DNA of 64,000 bases from Prosthecomicrobium pneumaticum. Its GTDB lineage: Bacteria > Pseudomonadota > Alphaproteobacteria > Rhizobiales > Kaistiaceae. The translations under genes were made by a program, and so were the position numbers. The notes under the pieces are model-generated. The model was given only the letters and a program-made list of their open reading frames with translations. It had not been told where the DNA came from and searched no databases. Positions 20,838 to 29,597 of the stretch are shown here, in pieces (position 1 is the first letter of the stretch; each line of letters opens with the position of its first letter). The stretch spans positions 1 to 64,000 of the forward strand of contig NZ_JACHOO010000001.1 in assembly GCF_014199915.1 (NCBI RefSeq), read 5' to 3'.

Positions 20838-21872
20838 TCAGGCGGCCGCGCGCTCGCCTCGGGGGCGGCGGCGCAGCGGCACCTGCGTCAGCGCGGGCGG
20901 AGTGTAGGCGGCCGCGTCGAGCGGGGCGATGTCGACACCGGGCGGCACGATCGCGTCGATCCGGTCGAGGAGCGCGTCGTCGAGCGTCACTGCGGCGCCG
21001 GCGAGCAGCCCGTCGAGCTGCTCCATGGTTCGCGGGCCGATGATCGCCGCCGTCATGGCCGGGTGGGCGAGCACGAAGGCGAGCGCCATGTGCATCAGCG
21101 ACAGGCCGGCCTCTTCCGCGAGCGGGATCAATCTCTCGACCGCGTCGAGGCTCGCTTCGTCGGACATCGCCTTCGGAAAATACTTGGCGCGGAGCGTGTC
21201 CGGCGTGCGCTCGCCCTTGCGGTATTTGCCCGTCAGCATGCCTTTGGCGAGCGGGCTCCAGGCCATCACGCCCATGCCGTAACGCTGGCATACGGGGAGC
21301 ACCTCCCGCTCGATGCCGCGGTTGAGAATCGAATAGGGCGGCTGCTCGGTGCGGAAGCGGTGCAGGCCTCGCCGTTCCGCCACCCCTTGCGCCTCGACGA
21401 TGTCGGAAGCGGGAACGGTCGAGGCGCCGATCGCGCGGACCTTGCCGGCTCGCACGAGGTCGGTCAGCACCGAGAGCGTCTCCTCAATGTCGGTGTCGGG
21501 CGCCGGGCGATGGAGCTGATAGAGGTCGATATAGTCCGTGCCGAGCCGACGGAGCGAATCCTCGGCGGCACGCGTCAGCCAGCGCCGCGAGCCGCCGCGC
21601 CGGTTCGGATCGTCGCCCATCGGCAGGAAGGCCTTGGTGGCGAGAACGACATCGTCGCGCCGGCCGGCGAGCGCCTTGCCGACGATCTGCTCCGATTCGC
21701 CCTGGCTGTAAGCGTCGGCCGTGTCGATGAAGTTGATGCCGAAATCGAGCGCCTTATGGACTATGCGGACGCACGCGTCCTGGTCCGAATTGGCGAGCTT
21801 GCCGAACATCATCGCACCCAGACAATAGGGGCTGACCGTGATGCCGGTACGGCCGAGCGGACGGTGGCGCAT
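20838..21872 (-). CDS. Aldo/keto reductase
   Basis: 344 residues from ATG 21872, preceded by AGGAG at good spacing. A cytoplasmic NADPH-dependent TIM-barrel oxidoreductase. The catalytic tetrad is visible: Asp and Tyr in FIDTADAYSQGESE, Lys in VVLATKAF and His in YIDLYQLHRPAPD. The opening RPLGRTGITVSPYCLG is typical of the AKR11/12-like group. It is transcribed away from a TetR regulator across two operator copies, so its expression is probably induced when TetR binds a reactive carbonyl or related ligand. The natural substrate is unknown. Confidence 0.9.
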   Translation of the reverse strand: MRHRPLGRTGITVSPYCLGAMMFGKLANSDQDACVRIVHKALDFGINFIDTADAYSQGESEQIVGKALAGRRDDVVLATKAFLPMGDDPNRRGGSRRWLTRAAEDSLRRLGTDYIDLYQLHRPAPDTDIEETLSVLTDLVRAGKVRAIGASTVPASDIVEAQGVAERRGLHRFRTEQPPYSILNRGIEREVLPVCQRYGMGVMAWSPLAKGMLTGKYRKGERTPDTLRAKYFPKAMSDEASLDAVERLIPLAEEAGLSLMHMALAFVLAHPAMTAAIIGPRTMEQLDGLLAGAAVTLDDALLDRIDAIVPPGVDIAPLDAAAYTPPALTQVPLRRRPRGERAAA

Positions 21873-21932
21873 GCGCGTCTCCTTTCGGTGAAGCTGGCCA
21901 AAGCGCGGCCAGCGGGCTATGAGATGGAAAGT

Positions 21933-21968
21933 GGAACGATCGTCCGTTTTTATATGGAACATTGTTCC
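21933..21968. promoter_or_regulatory. Twin operator for the divergent TetR/aldo-keto reductase promoters
   Basis: GGAACATTGTTCC at 21956-21968 is a perfect inverted repeat. A near copy, GGAACGATCGTCC, is at 21933-21945. Both are followed by GTTT, so the full element repeats with a 23-base period (about two helical turns). It lies 24-60 bases from the two starts, where a TetR-family dimer pair would block both promoters. Confidence 0.75.
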
Positions 21969-21991
21969 GTTTAACAAGGGACGGGTGCGCC

Positions 21992-22615
21992 ATGAACGGG
22001 GATGTCGCAGGCGGGCCGGCTCCGCACGAAGAGGGCCGGCCGATGCGGGCCGATGCCCGGCGCAATGTCGACGCGCTGCTCAGGGCGGCGATGGACGTCT
22101 TCGCGCAGCAGGGCGTCGAGGCGCCGATGCGGGCGATCGCGTCGGCGGCGGGCGTCGGCGTGGGCACGCTCTACCGGCATTTTCCGCAACGCTCCGACCT
22201 CATCAAGGCGCTCATCGAGCGGGAGGTCGACGCCCGTGTCGCGGCGGCGGCAGCACTCGCGGCGGCCGAGCCGCCGGGTGCGGCGCTCGCCGGCTTTGTG
22301 CAGGGGTTGGTTGATCTCGCGGCCACAAAGCGGGGTCTCGGCCCGGCGCTGCACTCGGGCGATCCCGCCTTCCAGGCGCTGCCCGATTATGTCGAAGGGC
22401 GGCTCACGCCGGCGCTGCGGGGCCTCCTCGCCGCGGCGGCGGCGGCGGGCGAGATCCGCGGCGACGTCGACGCCCGCGAGCTGCTCTTCGCCGCGCTCCG
22501 GCTCGCCGCGCCGGCGAGCGAGGGCGAGGTCGCGGAGGCGCGCCGGATGCTGGCGCTGCTCGTCGACGGGCTGCGCTTCGGAGCGCCTTCGATGCAGAAG
22601 GGGCGGGCGGGCTGA
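21992..22615 (+). CDS. TetR/AcrR-family repressor
   Basis: 207 residues from ATG 21992. The N-terminal helix-turn-helix spans about residues 20-66 (ARRNVDALLRAAMDVFAQQGVEAPMRAIASAAGVGVGTLYRHFPQRSDLIKAL), where the recognition-helix stretch GVGTLYRHFP is a family hallmark. The C-terminal ligand domain is Ala-rich and helical and does not indicate the ligand. It most likely represses itself and the divergent aldo/keto reductase through the twin operator between them. Confidence 0.92.
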   Translation: MNGDVAGGPAPHEEGRPMRADARRNVDALLRAAMDVFAQQGVEAPMRAIASAAGVGVGTLYRHFPQRSDLIKALIEREVDARVAAAAALAAAEPPGAALAGFVQGLVDLAATKRGLGPALHSGDPAFQALPDYVEGRLTPALRGLLAAAAAAGEIRGDVDARELLFAALRLAAPASEGEVAEARRMLALLVDGLRFGAPSMQKGRAG

Positions 22616-22701
22616 GCGGCCGGGGGAGGCGCCCGCAGCCGGCTGCCGCTTCGGCGGGCATCGGCGCGACCGGGGCCGTCCGGGACAGGAGCCGGACGAA
22701 A

Positions 22702-22726
22702 CCGGCCGGGGTGCTTCCCCGGCCGG
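22702..22726 (-). terminator. Terminator after the first ABC operon
   Basis: CCGGCCGGGG (22702-22711) pairs perfectly with CCCCGGCCGG (22717-22726) over a five-base loop. On the minus strand it is followed by TTTCGTCC. It lies 37 bases past the binding-protein stop. The short T-run makes it weaker than the secG terminator. Confidence 0.65.
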
Positions 22727-22763
22727 GGTTGAGGTTGCCGACCGATCGCTCGTGCCGAGAGGC

Positions 22764-23852
22764 TCACTTGCCCCAGATCTTGGCGTATTCGGCGCGATAG
22801 CCGTTGTCGGGGTCGAAGGTGTTGCGGTCGCCGCCGTCGAAGGCGACGTTATCCGCCGTCACGACATGGAGCGGCGGCACATAGCCCGAAGCGGGCTGGC
22901 CCTGCACCGCCCGGTTGAGCTCGTCGACGAGCTGCCAGCCCTGCAGGTTCAGCGGCTCGGCGACGGTCACCACCTGGTAGCTCTTGGCGCGGATGCGCTG
23001 ATAGGCGCTCTCCGACCCGTCGCCGGCGGCGACCGCCTTCGGCGCGCCGTCGCCGGCAATACCGGCCGCGGCGAGCGAGGGGCCCATGAAGTCGAAATAG
23101 ATGTCGTTGATCGCGAGGCTGTGCGTCCAGGAGGCGCCGTATTTCTGCAGCAGCGCGGTGGTCAGCGTCGGCATCCGGTTCGACGTGTCGGCGATCGGCG
23201 TGTCGACATATTCGAGCACGGTGCCGCCGAGCTTCTCGATCGTCTCTTTGATCTTGTCCGCTTTGGCGATGGCGATCGTGTAGGTCGAATCGGTGAAGAT
23301 GACGACGCCGGGCTTGCCGCCGGCATCGGCGAAGGCCCATTTCGCGGCGACTTCCGACACCTGCATCGCATCGGTCGAGACATTGGTGAAGATGCCGATC
23401 TTCTCGTTCGGCCCGATCACCGGCCCGGCGTGCCAGGAGACGAGCGGGATCTTGGCGTCGCGCGCCTGTTCGAGCGCCGCCTGCTGCTCGATCGCGTCGA
23501 AGCCGTTGATGACGATGCCGTCCGGCTTCAGCGCCAGCGCCTGGCCGAACGCGGCGGTGCGGCCCTGCACCGAGCCGGCGCCGTCGAGCACGCGCACCGT
23601 CCAGCCGATCTTCTTCGCCGCTTCCTCGACGCCGGTCGTGACGCCGAGAATGCCGCCATTCTTCATGTCGCCGGCGAGCACGACGATCGTCTTGCCTTCC
23701 GCCGCCTTCGGCCCGGTGGTGGGGCCGTCCCAGGCCGTCACCTTCTGGGCGTATTTCGCGACCGCCTCGTTCGCCTCGGCGATCGGATCGGCGAGAGCGG
23801 GGGCCGCAAGGGTGAGCACCGCCACGCCGGCCAGGAATGTCCTTCTGAGCAT
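22764..23852 (-). CDS. ABC sugar/hexonate importer, periplasmic binding protein
   Basis: 362 residues. The signal peptide is residues 1-21 (RRTFLAGVAVLTLAAPALA, cleavage after ALA). The mature part is a type I periplasmic binding protein of the ribose/xylose class: KTIVVLAGDMKNGG, GITTG-like GVTTGVEEAAKKIGWTV, LALKPDGIVINGFDA and PLVSWHAG. It should deliver substrate to the permease just upstream. Genes run ATPase, permease, binding protein, an unusual order with the binding protein last. Context (idonate/gluconate dehydrogenases, GntR-like regulators) suggests a hexonate or related sugar acid. Confidence 0.88.
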   Translation of the reverse strand: MLRRTFLAGVAVLTLAAPALADPIAEANEAVAKYAQKVTAWDGPTTGPKAAEGKTIVVLAGDMKNGGILGVTTGVEEAAKKIGWTVRVLDGAGSVQGRTAAFGQALALKPDGIVINGFDAIEQQAALEQARDAKIPLVSWHAGPVIGPNEKIGIFTNVSTDAMQVSEVAAKWAFADAGGKPGVVIFTDSTYTIAIAKADKIKETIEKLGGTVLEYVDTPIADTSNRMPTLTTALLQKYGASWTHSLAINDIYFDFMGPSLAAAGIAGDGAPKAVAAGDGSESAYQRIRAKSYQVVTVAEPLNLQGWQLVDELNRAVQGQPASGYVPPLHVVTADNVAFDGGDRNTFDPDNGYRAEYAKIWGK

Positions 23853-23889
23853 CGTCGTCCTCCCGGGACCTTTTCGAACTTCGTTCCGT

Positions 23890-24912
23890 CTACTTCTTCA
23901 CCGCGCCTTTGCGGCGCTGCGCATAGCCTGCGATGCCGATGGCGATCAGCAGGGTCAGCCCGTTGAACAGCGGCTCGACCCAGAACGAGCCGCCGAATTG
24001 CTGGATGCCGGAAATGCCCACCGCGAGGATCATCACGCCGACGATCGTGCCCCAGACATTGACGCGGCCTGGCTTGATCGTGGTCGAGCCGAGAAAGGCT
24101 CCGACGAGCGCCGGCAGAAGGAATTCGAGGCCGACCGAGGCCTGGCCGATGCGCAGCTTCGAGGCGAGCAGCACGCCGGCGAGCGCGGTCAGGAAGCCGG
24201 AGGTGACGAAAGCGCCGAGCACGAATTTCCGCGTCGGGATGCCGTTCAGCTCGGCGGCCCGCTGGTTGGCGCCGATCGCATAGAGGAAGCGGCCGATCGG
24301 CGTGTGGTCGAGCACCACCCACATCGTCACCGCGATGGCGAGCACGTAGAAGGCGGTGATCGGCAGGCCGACGACGAAGGTGCCGTTGATCGCGTAGAAG
24401 CCGTCCGGCAGCATGCCGACCATCTGCCGGCCACCGGTGTGCCAGAGCGCGAGCGCATAGAGCACCGTGCCGGTGCCGAGCGTCGCGATGAAGCTGTCGA
24501 TGCGCGCGACCTCGACGAGCAGGCCGTTCAGGAAGCCGACCGCCGTGCCGAGCGCGAGCACGATGACGACCGCGAGCGGCCAGGGGATGCCGAGGAGGGT
24601 CTGCAGCGAGATGGCGAGGATGTGCCACAGCACGATGCCGTAGCCGACGGTGAGGTCGATCCGGCCGGCGACCATCGGCACCGTCGCGGCGAGGGCGAGG
24701 AGCGCGATGATCGCCTTGTCCGACAGGATGGCGCGCAGGTTGAGGAGGGTCGGGAAGGTGTTGGGCAACAGGATCGAGAAGACGAGGATGAGCGCCAGCA
24801 TCAGCAGGACGAGGCCATAGACCGGCAGCAGCCGCCCCAGCCTGTGCAGCATGCCGGTGCCGGCGAGCTCGTCGCGGGTCGGTTCGAGCGCGTTCGATTC
24901 GATCGAGGGCAT
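23890..24912 (-). CDS. ABC sugar importer permease (RbsC-like)
   Basis: 340 residues, about nine to ten membrane helices; the first is near residues 31-53 (LPVYGLVLLMLALILVFSILLP). The EAA-type loop is in the ..AAELNGIPTRKFVLGAFVTSGFLTALAG region, usual for RbsC/XylH permeases. It works as a dimer with the ATPase whose gene lies 13 bases upstream. The GSTTIKPGRVNVWGTIVGV motif near 270 is family-typical. Substrate specificity is inferred only from neighbours. Confidence 0.9.
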   Translation of the reverse strand: MPSIESNALEPTRDELAGTGMLHRLGRLLPVYGLVLLMLALILVFSILLPNTFPTLLNLRAILSDKAIIALLALAATVPMVAGRIDLTVGYGIVLWHILAISLQTLLGIPWPLAVVIVLALGTAVGFLNGLLVEVARIDSFIATLGTGTVLYALALWHTGGRQMVGMLPDGFYAINGTFVVGLPITAFYVLAIAVTMWVVLDHTPIGRFLYAIGANQRAAELNGIPTRKFVLGAFVTSGFLTALAGVLLASKLRIGQASVGLEFLLPALVGAFLGSTTIKPGRVNVWGTIVGVMILAVGISGIQQFGGSFWVEPLFNGLTLLIAIGIAGYAQRRKGAVKK

Positions 24913-24925
24913 AGGCGGGGGACCT

Positions 24926-26416
24926 TCAAGCGGCTTCGCCGGCCGAGGCGGCCTGGATCAGCGTTTCGGTGGAGAGTTCGACGCCGGCGAGTTCCGCGAC
25001 GGCGCGGCCGCGGCTGAACACGATCGCCCGGTGGCAGACATGGGCGATCTCCTCGAAATCGGTCGAGACGACGAGCACGCCCATGCCGGAGGCGAGCGCC
25101 TCGTAGAGAAGGTGGTAGATCTCCGCCTTGGCACCGACATCGACGCCGGCGGTCGGATCCTCGGCGATCAGCAGGCGCCGGCCGGAATCGAGCCAGCGGC
25201 CGACCACCACCTTCTGCTGATTGCCGCCCGACAACGCTTCGATCGCGAGGCCGGGATCGTTCGGCGACAGCCCGACCCGGCGGCCGACCGCCTCCGCCTC
25301 CGCCGCCTCGCGCCCCGGCAGCCGCGCGGTGAGGAGGCCGCGGCCGGTCGCGGTCGGATTGAGGAAGGCGTTCTCGCGGATCGAGAGCCCCGGCGCGATG
25401 CTCTCCTGAACCCGGTCGCGGGCAACGAAGCCGATGCCGGACCGCATTGCCGTTTCCGCCGAGGCGAGCACCGGCGGCCGCCCTTCGAGCAGGATGCGGC
25501 CGCTGTGCGGCACGATGCCGAACAGCGCCCGGCCGACATCTTCATGGCCGGCGCCGCGCAGTCCCGCGAGCCCGAGCAGTTCGCCGCGCTGGATCGTCAG
25601 GCCGACCGGACCGACCTGCCGGGTGACGAGGTTCTCGACGGTGAGGATGGCCGGACCGGCCTGTACCGGCGGGCGGCTGATCTCGCGCGCCTTGCGGCCG
25701 ACGATGAGACCGACGAGTTCCTCGGGCGTCGTGTGCTCGACGCTGCGCATGCCCGCCATCTGGCCGTCGCGCAGCACCGCGACGCGATCGGCGATGCGGA
25801 AGATCTCGTCGAGCCGGTGGCTGACATAGATCATGCCGACGCCCTTCGCCTTCAGCGGCCGAAGCGCGTTGAAAAGGCGCTCGACCTCGTCCGCCGGCAG
25901 GCTGGCGGTCGGCTCGTCGAGCACGAGGAAGTCGCAGTCGGCGGCGAGCGCGCGGGCGATCGCGACGAGCGACTTCTCGGTCCTGGTCAGGCTCGAGACG
26001 CGCGCCGTGGCGGGGAACTCCGCCTCGACCATGGCGAGCGCGCGGGTCGCCGCGGCCTCGGTCGCCGGCCAGTCTATGCGGCCGCGCCGCCGCCGATAGC
26101 CGAGCGAGAGGGCGATGTTCTCGGCGACGCTCATCCATTCGATGAGGCCGAGGTCCTGATGGATGAAGGCGACCGCCTGACCGCCGACCCGGCCGGCCTC
26201 GTGCGCATAGGGCCGGCCGTCGACAAGAACGCCGCCGGAATCGGCCTTGTGGATGCCGCCCAGAATCTTGATCAGGGTGGATTTGCCGGCGCCGTTCTCG
26301 CCGAGCAGCGCGACGATCTCGCCGCGGCAGACGCGCAGCGAAACGCCCTTCAGCGCCTGCGTGCCGCCGAAGGATTTCACGACGCGATCGAAGAAGAGGC
26401 CGTCGCTGGCCGTCAT
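24926..26416 (-). CDS. ABC sugar importer, double ATPase (RbsA/XylG-like)
   Basis: 496 residues from ATG 26416, preceded by GGGGGAG. Two fused nucleotide-binding domains. The first has Walker A GENGAGKST near residue 38 and Walker B CDFLVLDEPTASLPADEV. The second, degenerate as usual in this family, keeps the signature LSGGNQQKVVVGRWL and LLIAEDPTAGVDVGAKAEIY. It energises uptake with the permease and binding protein downstream. As first gene of the operon it has a TTACCGGTAA operator about 45 bases upstream, facing the divergent GntR-like regulator. Confidence 0.92.
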   Translation of the reverse strand: MTASDGLFFDRVVKSFGGTQALKGVSLRVCRGEIVALLGENGAGKSTLIKILGGIHKADSGGVLVDGRPYAHEAGRVGGQAVAFIHQDLGLIEWMSVAENIALSLGYRRRRGRIDWPATEAAATRALAMVEAEFPATARVSSLTRTEKSLVAIARALAADCDFLVLDEPTASLPADEVERLFNALRPLKAKGVGMIYVSHRLDEIFRIADRVAVLRDGQMAGMRSVEHTTPEELVGLIVGRKAREISRPPVQAGPAILTVENLVTRQVGPVGLTIQRGELLGLAGLRGAGHEDVGRALFGIVPHSGRILLEGRPPVLASAETAMRSGIGFVARDRVQESIAPGLSIRENAFLNPTATGRGLLTARLPGREAAEAEAVGRRVGLSPNDPGLAIEALSGGNQQKVVVGRWLDSGRRLLIAEDPTAGVDVGAKAEIYHLLYEALASGMGVLVVSTDFEEIAHVCHRAIVFSRGRAVAELAGVELSTETLIQAASAGEAA

Positions 26417-26459
26417 CTTTTCGTCTCCCCCCTCACCGGGCACCCCTTCTTGATCGAGG

Positions 26460-26471
26460 TTTACCGGTAAC
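26460..26471. promoter_or_regulatory. GntR/IdnR-type operator upstream of the ABC ATPase
   Basis: TTACCGGTAA (26461-26470) is a perfect palindrome and matches GTTACCGGTAAC at 11 of 12 positions. This is the core of the LacI-family GntR operator known from E. coli gluconate genes. It sits about 45 bases before the ATPase start, where it could repress the importer. Confidence 0.7.
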
Positions 26472-26501
26472 GTATGGCGAGACTGATCTGGCCTTTCCGC
26501 C

Positions 26502-26531
26502 TTGTCAAGCCGGAACCGTTATCGATAACAT
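26502..26531 (+). promoter_or_regulatory. Promoter with embedded GTTATCGATAAC operator, upstream of the GntR-like gene
   Basis: A perfect 12-base palindrome, GTTATCGATAAC, occupies 26518-26529. A TTGTCA hexamer at 26502-26507 and a TAACAT hexamer at 26526-26531 (18-base spacing) would place the operator over the -10 region of the regulator gene, fitting autorepression. The palindrome is certain; the promoter hexamers are weak matches. Confidence 0.65.
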
Positions 26532-26569
26532 GAGGCGGTCGGGAGAGGCGGGCGGCCGAAAGCGCGGCG

Positions 26570-27577
26570 ATGGAGCGGAAGGGCAAGGCCAATCTCGAGG
26601 ATATCGCCCGGGCAACGGGCGTGTCGAAGATGACGGTCAGCCGCGTTCTGCGCGGCGGCAGCGGCTTCTCCGACGAGACGCGCGACCGCGTCGTGCGGGC
26701 GGCCGATGCGCTCGGTTACGTGCCGAACCGGCTCGCCATCGCCTTCGGTGCCGATCAGGCCTCGACGCTCGTCGGCGTCTGCGTGCCGCGGCTGACCTCC
26801 GGCCTCTTCGCCCATGTGCTCGACGGGGTCGACCGGGCGCTGTCGCGGCTCGGCTACCAGACGATGATCGGCAGCCACCAGCATGCCGTCGAGCAGGAAG
26901 AGGCGTGGGTGCGGCAGGTCGCATCCTGGCGCCCGGCCGGCCTCATCCTGTCGGGACGGCACCACACGGCGGCGACGGTCGACCTGCTGCGCCATGCCGG
27001 CATGCCGGTGGTCGAGATCTGGGACCTGACGACCAGCCCGATCGACATGTCGGTCGGCTTCAACCATTTCGACTGCGGCGTCGAGATGGGCCGCTTCCTG
27101 GTGTTGCGCGGCCGGCGGCGGGTCGGCTTCGTCGGCGCGCTCGCCGGGGCCGATGTGATGAGCGAGGCGCGGCTCGACGGCTTCGAGAGCGCGCTCGCCG
27201 ATGCCGGCCTGCCGCTCGCCGACAAGGAGATGCTGCTCGACACGCCGGGCTTCTATGCCGGCTATTACGGCATCGAGACGCTGCTCGCCCGGCGGCGGGA
27301 CCTCGACGCGGTCTATTTCCACAATGACGAGATGGCGATCGGCGCGCTCGCCTGGTGTCAGGCGAACGGCGTCCGCGTGCCAGACGATCTCGGCATCGCC
27401 GGCTGGGGCGGCATGGAGGCGGCCTCGGTGCTGCCCCGCCGGCTGACGACGACCGTCGTGCCGACCACCGCGATCGGCAAGCTCGCCGCCGAAGCGCTCG
27501 TCGCCCGCCTGAAGGGCGAGCACGCCGAGGACGTCACCGTGGTGCCGACGCGGCTCGTACCGGGCGCCACGGTCTGA
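26570..27577 (+). CDS. LacI-family regulator, GntR (gluconate repressor)-like
   Basis: 335 residues. Helix-turn-helix NLEDIARATGVSKMTVSRVLRG at the N-terminus with hinge DALGYVPNRLA. The effector domain follows E. coli GntR closely: GYQTMIGSHQHAVEQEE, GLILSGRHHTAATVDLLRHAGMPVVEIWDL and IDMSVGFNHFDCGVEMGR. It is probably a repressor released by gluconate, idonate or a keto-acid. It is divergent from the ABC operon, with two GntR-type operators in the gap, and most likely also acts at the matching operator near 28.75 kb. Confidence 0.88.
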   Translation: MERKGKANLEDIARATGVSKMTVSRVLRGGSGFSDETRDRVVRAADALGYVPNRLAIAFGADQASTLVGVCVPRLTSGLFAHVLDGVDRALSRLGYQTMIGSHQHAVEQEEAWVRQVASWRPAGLILSGRHHTAATVDLLRHAGMPVVEIWDLTTSPIDMSVGFNHFDCGVEMGRFLVLRGRRRVGFVGALAGADVMSEARLDGFESALADAGLPLADKEMLLDTPGFYAGYYGIETLLARRRDLDAVYFHNDEMAIGALAWCQANGVRVPDDLGIAGWGGMEAASVLPRRLTTTVVPTTAIGKLAAEALVARLKGEHAEDVTVVPTRLVPGATV

Positions 27578-27615
27578 TCATCGCGCCCGGGCTTCTTTCG
27601 CCTGCGGCGGGCTCC

Positions 27616-28647
27616 TCAGGAGAAGGCGATCTGCGCCTTCATCGTCTGCCTGCGGTCGGAGGCGAGGCGGAAGCCCGTCTCGGCCTCGGTGAGCGGCAAA
27701 GTGTGGGTGATCAGCGGCTTGACGTCGATCAGGCCCTTGCGCATCAGCTCGACGGCGATCGGGAACTCGGCATGGAAGCGGAACGAGCCGCGCAGCTCCA
27801 GCTCCTTGGCGGTGATCGCCATCATCGGCAGGGTCATGTCGCCGCCGAGGCCGAGCTGCAGAATGAGCCCGCGCGGCCGCAGCGCCGCGATGCCGGCGGC
27901 GAGCGCGGCGGCCGCGCCCGAGCATTCATAGAGCACGTCGAACGTGCCCTTGTCGGCGGTGAAGGGGGCGAGCCCGTCGGGATCGGTCGCCGTGTTGATC
28001 GTGCGGTCGGCGCCGACGCGGGCGGCGAGCGCGAGGGTGAAGTCAGACAGGTCGGTCGCGACGATCTCGGCCGCGCCGGCGCGGCGGGCGCAGAGGATCG
28101 ACAACAGGCCGATCGGGCCGCAGCCCGTGACGAGCACGCGCTTGCCGGTCATCGCGCCGGCCCGGCCGGTGGCGTGCAGCGTGACGGAAAGCGGCTCGGC
28201 CATCGCCGCTTCGCCGGCCGTCAGGCCTTCGGCCGGCACGCACTGCCCGGCATCGGCGACGAGCATCTCGCGGAAGGCGCCCTGGATGTGCGGGAAGGGC
28301 ATGGCCGAGCCGTAGAAGCGCATGTGCAAGCACTGGTTCGGCAGGCCTTCGAGACAGTAGCGGCAGGACCGGCAGGGCCGCGACGGCGAGACGGCGACCA
28401 TCTGGCCGATCGCCAGCCCGCTCACCCCGGCGCCCAGTTCCTCGACGATCGCCGAGACTTCGTGGCCGAGGATCATCGGTTCCCTCAAGCGCACCGTGCC
28501 GAAGCCGCCGTGATGGTAATAATGGAGGTCCGAGCCGCATATGCCGCCGGTGGCGAGCCTGAGCCGCACCTCGCCCGGACCCGGCGCCTCGACATCGCGC
28601 TCCTCGATGCGCAGGTCGTGGGCGGCGTGGATGACGATCGCCTTCAT
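27616..28647 (-). CDS. idnD: Zinc-dependent L-idonate 5-dehydrogenase-like
   Basis: 343 residues from ATG 28647, preceded by GGGAGGAG. A medium-chain zinc dehydrogenase. Catalytic zinc ligands are Cys37 (GGICGSDLHYYHHGG) and His62-Glu63 (GHE); the structural zinc cysteines are 92, 95, 98 and 106. The Rossmann motif VLVTGCGPIGLLSI is near residue 172. GGICGSDLHYY and the overall layout match IdnD, which oxidises L-idonate to 5-keto-D-gluconate. A sorbitol dehydrogenase-like polyol activity is the main alternative. It is divergent from the partner reductase with an operator between them. Confidence 0.82.
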   Translation of the reverse strand: MKAIVIHAAHDLRIEERDVEAPGPGEVRLRLATGGICGSDLHYYHHGGFGTVRLREPMILGHEVSAIVEELGAGVSGLAIGQMVAVSPSRPCRSCRYCLEGLPNQCLHMRFYGSAMPFPHIQGAFREMLVADAGQCVPAEGLTAGEAAMAEPLSVTLHATGRAGAMTGKRVLVTGCGPIGLLSILCARRAGAAEIVATDLSDFTLALAARVGADRTINTATDPDGLAPFTADKGTFDVLYECSGAAAALAAGIAALRPRGLILQLGLGGDMTLPMMAITAKELELRGSFRFHAEFPIAVELMRKGLIDVKPLITHTLPLTEAETGFRLASDRRQTMKAQIAFS

Positions 28648-28734
28648 GGGCTCCTCCCGGGCGTCGCGGCTGCGGCGGGGAGGGGGCCCGGCGACGCATC
28701 TTCGCGCTCGCCCGCGGCTTTCCCCGAACGCGCC

Positions 28735-28761
28735 TTGACAGGCTCTGTTATCGATAACAGA
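28735..28761 (+). promoter_or_regulatory. Operator between the idnD-like and idnO-like genes
   Basis: An 18-base perfect palindrome (28744-28761) is centred on GTTATCGATAAC at 28747-28758, the same 12-mer found at 26518. A consensus TTGACA -35 hexamer sits just before it at 28735-28740, on the idnO side. The operator lies between two divergent catabolic genes and is the strongest match of the three, supporting a shared GntR-type regulon. Confidence 0.8.
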
Positions 28762-28808
28762 AACAGCGTCGGCGGCATTTGTCGAGATCAATCTGAGGGA
28801 GGTTCCGC

Positions 28809-29561
28809 GTGCCCAACGGCTTGTTCGATCTGACCGGGCGGCGTGCGCTCGTCACCGGCTCCTCGCAAGGGATCGGCCAGGCGCTCGCCCGGGGCCTTGC
28901 CGAAGCCGGCGCCGAAGTGGTGCTGAACGGACGCGACGCGGAGAAGCTCGCCGCGGCCGCGGAGGCGCTCGGCGCCCGGTCGCTCGCCTTCGACGTCACC
29001 GATTATGATGCGGCGCGGACGGCGGTCGACGCCTTCGAGGCCGCGCACGGGGCGATCGACATCCTCGTCAACAATGCGGGCATGCAGTATCGCGCGCCGC
29101 TCGAGGATTTTCCGGAGGAGGCGTTCCAGCGCCTGCTGCAGACCAACATCGCCTCCGTCTTCAATGTCGGCCAGGCGGTGGCGCGCCACATGATCGGCCG
29201 CGGCCGCGGCAAGATCATCAACATCGCCTCGGTGCAGACCGCGCTCGCGCGGCCCTCGATCGCGCCCTATACGGCGACCAAGGGGGCGGTGGGCAATCTG
29301 ACCAAGGGCATGGCGACCGACTGGGCGAAGCACGGCCTGCAGGTCAACGCGATCGCGCCCGGCTATTTCGACACGCCGCTCAACGCGGCGCTGGTCGCCG
29401 ATCCCGCCTTCTCGGCCTGGCTCGAGAAGCGGACGCCGGCCGGCCGCTGGGGCCGCGTCGAGGAACTGGTGGGCGCCTGCGTCTTCCTCGCTTCCGAGGC
29501 GTCGTCCTTCGTCAACGGCCATGTCCTCTATGTCGACGGCGGCATCACCGCCTCGCTCTGA
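28809..29561 (+). CDS. idnO: Gluconate 5-dehydrogenase / 5-keto-D-gluconate reductase-like SDR
   Basis: 250 residues from GTG 28809 with GGGAGG upstream. A classical short-chain dehydrogenase: cofactor motif VTGSSQGIGQALARG near residue 16, VLNGRDAEKL, ILVNNAGMQYRAPLEDF and the catalytic Tyr/Lys pair in APYTATKGAVGN. The FDLTGRRALVTGSSQGIG opening and MQYRAPLEDF segment match IdnO/Gno enzymes, which reduce 5-ketogluconate to D-gluconate. With the IdnD-like enzyme it would convert L-idonate to gluconate. The follow-on gluconate kinase is not in this cluster. Confidence 0.87.
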   Translation: MPNGLFDLTGRRALVTGSSQGIGQALARGLAEAGAEVVLNGRDAEKLAAAAEALGARSLAFDVTDYDAARTAVDAFEAAHGAIDILVNNAGMQYRAPLEDFPEEAFQRLLQTNIASVFNVGQAVARHMIGRGRGKIINIASVQTALARPSIAPYTATKGAVGNLTKGMATDWAKHGLQVNAIAPGYFDTPLNAALVADPAFSAWLEKRTPAGRWGRVEELVGACVFLASEASSFVNGHVLYVDGGITASL

Positions 29562-29597
29562 CGGTGTCCGCCGCGCCGTCCGCTCGGGGAGCGGGCG

